The notes beneath the pieces are model-generated. The model worked only from the letters and a program-made list of their open reading frames with translations. It searched no databases and was not told the DNA's origin. Shown piece by piece: positions 57,986-64,000 of a stretch of DNA of 64,000 nt. Each line of letters begins with the position of its first letter. The stretch's first letter is position 1. A program made the translations under genes and the position numbers. Origin of the DNA: Mediterranea sp. (in: CFB group bacteria) (GTDB lineage: Bacteria > Bacteroidota > Bacteroidia > Bacteroidales > Bacteroidaceae); the NCBI GenBank assembly GCA_031287715.1, contig JAITSN010000045.1:33908-97907 (forward strand). The letters run 5' to 3'.

Positions 57986-58747
57986 ATGCCCGAAAAAACA
58001 GACCGGAATAAGATTGACTTCGATAGATCGGAACAGTACATATTATCCATCCGTATTGATACGGATGGATTTTCTTTTTCTATTTACAATCCGATTCGTG
58101 ACAGTTTCGTTCTCACCCGGCAAGGAAAGGTGGAAACGGAATTGTCTGTGACCGCCAATATGCGGAAAGCATTCAAGGAGCTGGATTTCCTGAGCTACAC
58201 GTACAAGCAGACCGACGCCCTGGTAGCAAGCCGGCGATTCACCCTTATGCCGCTGGATTTGTTTGCGGAAGACCGGGCAGCGGCTTATTTTTATTATAAC
58301 TTCTCTCCCAAAGAGAATGAAACGCTGTTGTACGACACCTTGCCCAAGAATGGAGCAGTGATCCTTTATGCCTTAGACAAGAGCCTTTACACTTTCCTGC
58401 AAGAACAAAAGCCTCAAATCCGGTTTCAATCCTCCGTCTCTTCTTTGGCCGAACGCTTTGCCGTAGAAAGCCGGGTGGGCACAGACAAAAAAATGTATGT
58501 GCATTTGCACCGGGAAGTTATTGAAGTATATGCCTACGAGCGCGGACACCTGATGCTGTTAAACGCCTACGACTGCAACAACAACGATGACCGCGTCTAT
58601 TACCTGCTTTATACCTGGAAGCAACTTGCCATGGACCAGCAAGCCGATGAACTGTGCATAACGGGCAGCGGCGAAGACAAGAATCAGCTTGCCGATGAGA
58701 TACGGCGCTTCGTCCGGCACGTGACTATACTTAACCCTGTTTCCTGA
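57986..58747 (+). CDS. DUF3822-like protein
   Basis: 253 aa; SIRIDTDGFSFSIYNPI..., position upstream of rsmD as in other Bacteroidales. Confidence 0.75.
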   Translation: MPEKTDRNKIDFDRSEQYILSIRIDTDGFSFSIYNPIRDSFVLTRQGKVETELSVTANMRKAFKELDFLSYTYKQTDALVASRRFTLMPLDLFAEDRAAAYFYYNFSPKENETLLYDTLPKNGAVILYALDKSLYTFLQEQKPQIRFQSSVSSLAERFAVESRVGTDKKMYVHLHREVIEVYAYERGHLMLLNAYDCNNNDDRVYYLLYTWKQLAMDQQADELCITGSGEDKNQLADEIRRFVRHVTILNPVS

Positions 58748-58759
58748 CCCCTACACCCC

Positions 58760-59299
58760 ATGCGTATCATCAGTGGTATATATAAAAGAAGGCGGTTCGA
58801 TGTGCCGCGCACGTTCAAGGCGCGCCCGACTACGGATTTCGCCAAAGAAAGCCTGTTCAATGTCTTGAGCAATAACTACCTGGACTTTGACGAAGGGCCT
58901 GCCGCCCTGGACTTGTTTGCCGGAACCGGAAGCATTAGCGTAGAGCTTGTCTCCCGCGGATGCAGCAAAGTGGTCTGTATAGAAAAAGAACGGGCGCACT
59001 ACGCCTTCATCGCCGAAGTGCTGAAAAAGCTCGAAACGAATGTCTGCTTCCCGATCTGCGGCGATGCGTTCAACTATATCAGACGCGGAGGCAAGGAACC
59101 CTTCGATCTCATCTTTGCCGATCCGCCCTATACTCTGCCGGAACTGCAAGCAATCCCCGACTTGATCTTCGCGCGGCAGATGCTCAAAGAAAGCGGCGTG
59201 TTTGTCCTTGAACACGGCAAGACCCACAACTTCGATTCCCATCCCCGCTTCATAGAGAACCGGAAGTATGGAAGCGTAAACTTTTCTTTCTTCCGCTAA
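58760..59299 (+). CDS. rsmD: 16S rRNA (guanine(966)-N(2))-methyltransferase
   Basis: MRIISGIYKRRRFDVP...ARPTTDFAKESLFNVL, LDLFAGTGSISVE, DLIFADPPY. Confidence 0.95.
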   Translation: MRIISGIYKRRRFDVPRTFKARPTTDFAKESLFNVLSNNYLDFDEGPAALDLFAGTGSISVELVSRGCSKVVCIEKERAHYAFIAEVLKKLETNVCFPICGDAFNYIRRGGKEPFDLIFADPPYTLPELQAIPDLIFARQMLKESGVFVLEHGKTHNFDSHPRFIENRKYGSVNFSFFR

Positions 59300-59411
59300 C
59301 ACCCCGTGCGTTGCCGTATCCCCCTCTTTTGCTTTTTTGGGGAAAAAGCACGAAATTCGCGACGTTTTAAAGTGAAAAACGAACCAATATCTTTATTTAA
59401 ATCATAAGAAA

Positions 59412-61058
59412 ATGACAAAAAGTGCATTGCAAATAGCAAGGGCTGCTTACCGCCCTAAACTGCCGAAAGCGCTGAAAGGAACCGTAAAGGCCGGCGAAGG
59501 CGAAGCAACCGAATCCGTTGCCGACAGGGAAGCGATCAAGAAATTATTCCCGAACACGTATGGAATGCCCCTGATCCGGTTTGTAGAATCGGACGAAGCG
59601 GTAAACCATACCCCTGTAAACGTGGGAGTGATCCTTTCCGGAGGACAGGCCCCGGGCGGGCACAACGTGATCTCGGGTATCTTCGACGGCATCAAGACGC
59701 TCAACAAAGAAAGCAAGCTGTATGGCTTCATCCTTGGGCCGGGCGGACTTGTGGACCACAAGTATATGGAACTCACAAGCGACATCGTTGACCAATACCG
59801 CAACACCGGCGGGTTTGACATCATCGGATCCGGCCGCACCAAGCTGGAAACCGAAGAACAATTCGAGAAAGGATACGGCATCCTGAAGGAGTTGAACATT
59901 AAAGCCTTGGTTATCATCGGCGGCGACGACTCAAACACCAACGCCTGTGTCCTGGCCGAATACTACGCCGCCAAAAACTACGGCATACAGGTGATCGGCT
60001 GCCCCAAAACCATCGACGGCGACCTGAAGAACGAAATGATCGAAACATCGTTCGGCTTCGACACCGCCTGCAAAGTATATTCGGAAGTGATCGGCAACAT
60101 CCAGCGCGACTGCAACTCGGCCCGCAAGTACTGGCACTTCATCAAGCTGATGGGCCGGTCGGCCTCGCACATCGCCCTCGAATGTGCACTGCAAGTACAA
60201 CCCAACATCTGCATCGTATCAGAAGAAGTAGAAGCCAAAGACATGTCATTGGACGACGTGGTGACATACATCGCCCAGGCCGTGGCAAACCGCGCCGCCG
60301 AAGGCAACAACTTCGGTACCGTGCTGATCCCCGAAGGGCTGGTGGAATTTATCCCCGCCATGAAACGACTGATTGCCGAGCTGAACGACTTCCTGGCCCA
60401 TCACGCCGAAGAATTTTCGCACATCAAGAAGTCCCACCAGCGCGAATACATCATCTCCAAGCTGTCCAAGGAAAACGCAGACATCTACGCGAGCCTCCCC
60501 GAAGGCGTCGCCCGTCAGCTGACCCTTGACCGCGACCCGCACGGAAACGTCCAGGTATCCCTGATCGAAACGGAAAAGCTCTTGTCTGAAATGGTCGCCA
60601 AGAAGTTAGACGAGTGGAAAGCCGCCGGCAAGTTTGCCGGTAAATTTTCCGCCCAACACCACTTCTTCGGCTACGAAGGACGCTGCGCCGCCCCGTCCAA
60701 TTATGACGCAGACTACTGCTACTCGCTGGGCTACACAGCCTCCATGCTGATTGCCAACGGCAAGACGGGCTACATGTCCTCCGTTCGCAACACCACCGCC
60801 CCCGCCGAACAATGGATTGCGGGCGGCGTGCCCATCACAATGATGATGAATATGGAACGCCGTCACGGCGAAATGAAGCCGGTGATCCGCAAAGCATTAG
60901 TCGAACTCGACGGCGCTCCCTTCAAGGCATTTGCCGCACAACGCGACAACTGGGCCATCAAGACCGCCTACGTATACCCTGGCCCCATCCAATATTTCGG
61001 CCCGACGGAAGTATGCGACCAGCCAACCAAGACCCTACAGCTTGAACAGGCAAAATAA
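59412..61058 (+). CDS. pfp: Diphosphate--fructose-6-phosphate 1-phosphotransferase
   Basis: [66 protein letters not shown]. Confidence 0.95.
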   Translation: MTKSALQIARAAYRPKLPKALKGTVKAGEGEATESVADREAIKKLFPNTYGMPLIRFVESDEAVNHTPVNVGVILSGGQAPGGHNVISGIFDGIKTLNKESKLYGFILGPGGLVDHKYMELTSDIVDQYRNTGGFDIIGSGRTKLETEEQFEKGYGILKELNIKALVIIGGDDSNTNACVLAEYYAAKNYGIQVIGCPKTIDGDLKNEMIETSFGFDTACKVYSEVIGNIQRDCNSARKYWHFIKLMGRSASHIALECALQVQPNICIVSEEVEAKDMSLDDVVTYIAQAVANRAAEGNNFGTVLIPEGLVEFIPAMKRLIAELNDFLAHHAEEFSHIKKSHQREYIISKLSKENADIYASLPEGVARQLTLDRDPHGNVQVSLIETEKLLSEMVAKKLDEWKAAGKFAGKFSAQHHFFGYEGRCAAPSNYDADYCYSLGYTASMLIANGKTGYMSSVRNTTAPAEQWIAGGVPITMMMNMERRHGEMKPVIRKALVELDGAPFKAFAAQRDNWAIKTAYVYPGPIQYFGPTEVCDQPTKTLQLEQAK

Positions 61059-61105
61059 ATCCCGCAGCTTCCTATATAATATATGAATACGAAATGCGCC
61101 GGCGG

Positions 61106-63598
61106 TTATATGCCGGTGGCTTGACGGAGGGGTACGAATGAGTACCCCTTTTTCTTTAATGCCCTGATCGTCTTCTCCAGAAAGGCATGATAGAATTTAT
61201 CGCTGCGCCGGTCGTCGGTGCCCAGGTGGATGAGCATGATGTGCCCGTTGAGGCCTTCTTTGGCTTCGACGGACATGATCCTATCGTAGATCTCTTTGCT
61301 GCTGCGGTAGTTTTTCATGTCCGGGGTGGTGTAGTCGGCGTTGGTCAGAGTGCCGGGCGTGAAGTTTAGCAGTTGCAGTCCCAGCGCCTTGGCCCAGGCG
61401 GATATTTCTGCGTTGTAGTGTTCGTAGGGCGGGACGAAGAGCGGGGCGTCGGCCGGGGGGATTCCTGCTTCTTCCAACTGTTTATAGTTCTTCTTCAGGT
61501 CGTCGGTGAATTGCTCGCGGGTGATTAGCGTTTTGTTGCGATCCTCCCATGAGCAGTAGAGCGGGTGCCCGTAGCTGTGCGCCCCGATGTAGTGCCCTCC
61601 GGCTTTGAGGCGTTGTACGACTTCGGGGTACAGATTGAAGAAGTTTCCGGTGAAGAAGAACCCGCCTTTTATGCCTTGCCTTTCCAAGGTTGTGATGATG
61701 GCCTCCGCGCCGTCTGCCTTGTCGGCCGCGGTGAATATCAGTGTGATTTGCTTTTGGGACGGGTCGGTGCGCACAATCCCGTTGTCTTCGTATATGTTTT
61801 TGTCTGTGGTTATGCCTGCTGCCTTCATCCCGTCTTTTTGCAGGGCCGAGAGGTAGTAGGTGAGGCAGGCGGTGCCGTCCATTGTGGGTTCGTTTGTCGA
61901 GTAGTCGTGCATACTGTCGTGGTAGACCATCGGCCCGGGCTGGAAGCGGGCGTAGTCTTCGCCTCCTTCAAGGCGGACGCCGCGTAGGCTGCCGAATATG
62001 GTTGCATATACGGGGCCGTCGACCAGGCCGCCGGTTGTGTTTCCAATGCCTGCGTTCGGGTATGCCGAATGGGGAGATGCGGGGTAGTCGCCCCAAATCG
62101 GCAGCTCTACGATCATGCTTGTTCCCCAGGGGTTGCAGCCGAAGAGCCAGTCGAGCATGGCTGCTTCCATTTCTTCATAGCTGCGGTCTCCGGTGCGTTC
62201 GCGGTACAGGCGGCACTGCGTCAGCATGGCGACGGTCAGGTTGTTGGAGCACCAGATGTATGGGATGCCGTGCATGAAGGGGCTTTGGATGGCTTTCTCA
62301 TATGTGCGGTGGATGCCTGCGTGGATGTTGCGGATAAACTCGTCGCTCAGTCGTTTGTCTTTGGCGCCGGCCAGATGATAGTGCCCCATGTTCATGAACG
62401 GATACCATTGGTAGTGGCGGGCGCTGTCGGCTCCCATCCAGGGCGTGACGGGTTCGCGGCGGCCGTACTCGACGGCTTGGTCCAGGTAGGTCTTGTCTCC
62501 GGTCTTGTTGAAGAGTTCCATGGCTGCCAGCTCCATATCGTCTGTCCAATTGTCTTCTTCGTAGATGTAGGGGGATTTTACGGAGGCTGTCTGGCAGGCG
62601 CCAGGGAATTGAACGCCGTGCTGATAGGCATCGTCTGCCTTGACTGCGATCTCCCGTGCAAATTCGGGGTAGTAGTCTTTCAGGATGCCGGAGCCTAAGG
62701 CGAAGCAGGAGGCAAATTTGCCGGCTGTGCTGGCTACGCCCGTTGTGGCGTTCATGAATTGGCCACGCACTTGTTTCTCGCCGCTGCAAAAATAGACCGG
62801 CCGCCCTTCGCCCGGGCCGTAGCCGTAGTCTATCCGGTCGGCATTGGGAAGGTGCATACCTGCATGGTCGCGGTCGTCGGCGATTTGGTTGTACATTTCA
62901 CCTTTCCCGGGGTTCATCCGGTTCATCCAGTCCAAGCCCCATTTGATTTCGTCTACAATATCGGGGATTCCGTTTGCGCCCGGCAGTCCGGCAGCATCAT
63001 AAGCATCGCCGAAGGCTTCAGGGTTTTGTTGGTAGGCGAACATCATTTGGTAGATGGCATTGGCGGAGGTGGTGGTGTATTGCAGATAGTCGGAGGCGTC
63101 GTGCCATCCGCCGCGCACGTCCAGCGATTGCCCGTCTTTGGCGGGGTGGTAGATGATGCGGGCGTCGTGCACGTGGCAGCTGTCTTTCAGGAAGGGATTG
63201 TAGCCGCACCGCTGCTGACGCATATAGTTTAGCAGGAAGTCGGCCGTTCCGTCATAAACCCGGTTATTGACGGCAAAGGCCGGCGAGATGGCCTTGCCTG
63301 CCTTGATGCGGAAGGTGCCGGATTGGGTGAAGGCGCTGAAATCCAGCCGGCATGTAGCTGCCATTTGTCCAACGGGGCCAGCCGGCTTGACGGTAGTGAA
63401 TGTATGTGCGGTCTGCCCTGTAAATTCGTCAATCAGGGTAAATTCGGACGGGGCGGCCGGCTCCTCACTCATGAAGACGGCTACTTTCTTTGAACCGGGC
63501 AGGTAACCGAGCTGGTTGATACGTATCCATGCGTCTGCATAGACGTGTGATGTGACGGAAAGGAGGGCCGCCGCAAGCAGCCATTGGTTTGTTTTCAT
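61106..63598 (-). CDS. GH9-family glycoside hydrolase (cellulase Ig-like N-terminus) fused to C-terminal polysaccharide-deacetylase (NodB/CE4-like) domain
   Basis: Signal peptide, INQLGYLPGSKKVAVFMS (cellulase N-domain), GGWHDASDYLQYTTTSANAIYQM (GH9), GGFFFTGNFFNLYPEVVQRLKAGGHYIGAHSYGHPLY (NodB). Confidence 0.87.
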   Translation of the reverse strand: MKTNQWLLAAALLSVTSHVYADAWIRINQLGYLPGSKKVAVFMSEEPAAPSEFTLIDEFTGQTAHTFTTVKPAGPVGQMAATCRLDFSAFTQSGTFRIKAGKAISPAFAVNNRVYDGTADFLLNYMRQQRCGYNPFLKDSCHVHDARIIYHPAKDGQSLDVRGGWHDASDYLQYTTTSANAIYQMMFAYQQNPEAFGDAYDAAGLPGANGIPDIVDEIKWGLDWMNRMNPGKGEMYNQIADDRDHAGMHLPNADRIDYGYGPGEGRPVYFCSGEKQVRGQFMNATTGVASTAGKFASCFALGSGILKDYYPEFAREIAVKADDAYQHGVQFPGACQTASVKSPYIYEEDNWTDDMELAAMELFNKTGDKTYLDQAVEYGRREPVTPWMGADSARHYQWYPFMNMGHYHLAGAKDKRLSDEFIRNIHAGIHRTYEKAIQSPFMHGIPYIWCSNNLTVAMLTQCRLYRERTGDRSYEEMEAAMLDWLFGCNPWGTSMIVELPIWGDYPASPHSAYPNAGIGNTTGGLVDGPVYATIFGSLRGVRLEGGEDYARFQPGPMVYHDSMHDYSTNEPTMDGTACLTYYLSALQKDGMKAAGITTDKNIYEDNGIVRTDPSQKQITLIFTAADKADGAEAIITTLERQGIKGGFFFTGNFFNLYPEVVQRLKAGGHYIGAHSYGHPLYCSWEDRNKTLITREQFTDDLKKNYKQLEEAGIPPADAPLFVPPYEHYNAEISAWAKALGLQLLNFTPGTLTNADYTTPDMKNYRSSKEIYDRIMSVEAKEGLNGHIMLIHLGTDDRRSDKFYHAFLEKTIRALKKKGYSFVPLRQATGI
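61128..61157 (+). terminator. Terminator for pfp lying inside the 3' end of the convergent GH9 gene
   Basis: AGGGGTAC-GAATGA-GTACCCCT then TTTTCTTT on the plus strand. Confidence 0.6.
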
Positions 63599-63723
63599 GA
63601 TGATAGTTGTTTGGTGCGGGATGAAACGATTTGATTAAGAACAAGTTTGACACTCAAAAATGTATTGTAAGGAAAATTACAAGACATAACACGCTAATAG
63701 TCAATGTATTAGGATAGGACTTG

Positions 63724-63810
63724 CTTAAGGGGGGGGGTTAAGGGGTGCTGAAGGGGGGGTTAAGCATGCCTTAAGGGGGGGGTTAAGCACCCCTTAATCC
63801 CCCCTTAAGG
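63724..63810. repeat. G-tract/CTTAAG low-complexity imperfect repeat
   Basis: CTTAA(G)9TTAAGGGG, GAA(G)7TTAAG, CTTAA(G)8TTAAG, CCCCTTAATCCCCCCTTAAG. Confidence 0.8.
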
Positions 63811-63888
63811 ATCTCTTACCTACGGGGGTCTGATTATTCTTTACATACAGGTGGTTTTTCTGTCCTGCTTTCATACCTGTGCCTGCGG

Positions 63889-64000
63889 TTATTTACAATG
63901 TTTTTCAATCAGTGCATCCACATTGGGGTCTCCAAGTTCTTTTGCCTTGGCAAAGCTCGCACAGGCTTCGTTCTGCTGTTTGAGTTGTACTTGGGCGAGG
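63889..64000 (-). CDS. TPR-like protein, C-terminal fragment (cut by window edge)
   Basis: Minus strand: ...LAQVQLKQQNEACASFAKAKELGDPNVDALIEKHCK*, typical TPR helix pair. Confidence 0.75.
   Translation of the reverse strand, partial: LAQVQLKQQNEACASFAKAKELGDPNVDALIEKHCK

Noticed and set aside
1-64000. tRNA, rRNA, insertion sequences, integrases or toxin-antitoxin/defence modules
   Set aside because: None could be recognised by eye in either strand; tRNAscan/ISfinder runs would be needed to exclude short ones.

Overview
The window is chromosomal DNA from a Bacteroidales-type bacterium (inferred from gene families and TAnnTTTG-like promoter elements). Its main accessory feature is a ~27.5 kb, nearly gap-free, all plus-strand cluster at ~1355-28869 that looks like an aryl-polyene/flexirubin-type type II PKS locus. 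It encodes an aromatic amino acid ammonia-lyase, KR, several KS and KS-like proteins, two ACPs, two FabZ-like hot-dog proteins, a thioesterase, a methyltransferase, a GT2, a LolA-like protein, an MMPL exporter fused to an acyltransferase, two CrtI-like FAD oxidoreductases, a B12-type radical SAM enzyme, an esterase, a PaaK-like ligase and three further acyltransferases. The rest is mostly housekeeping: rluA-family (partial), hemW, maeB, metK, LOG family, hemD, rnpA, yidD, glmS, a purF-like gene, carA, carB, a subtilase, xseA/xseB, ilvE, trmB, mrp, a RecD-like helicase, DUF3822, rsmD, pfp, a GH9-deacetylase fusion and a partial TPR gene. Main non-obvious signals: (i) 40-42 bp tandem-repeat arrays with a palindromic CGACG/CGTCG core, one decayed array and one large array flanking the PKS cluster in inverted orientation, plus a third array downstream of carB; (ii) two FabZ-like proteins with complementary loss of catalytic residues; (iii) KS-like proteins without the active-site Cys; (iv) an MMPL-acyltransferase fusion with a standalone paralogue of its C-terminal half in the same cluster; (v) a SAM-II-like riboswitch upstream of metK; (vi) a perfect 26-bp hairpin after carB; (vii) a 58-aa membrane-protein ORF missing from the ORF track and coupled to maeB. 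All assignments come from reading motifs by eye; no searches were run.
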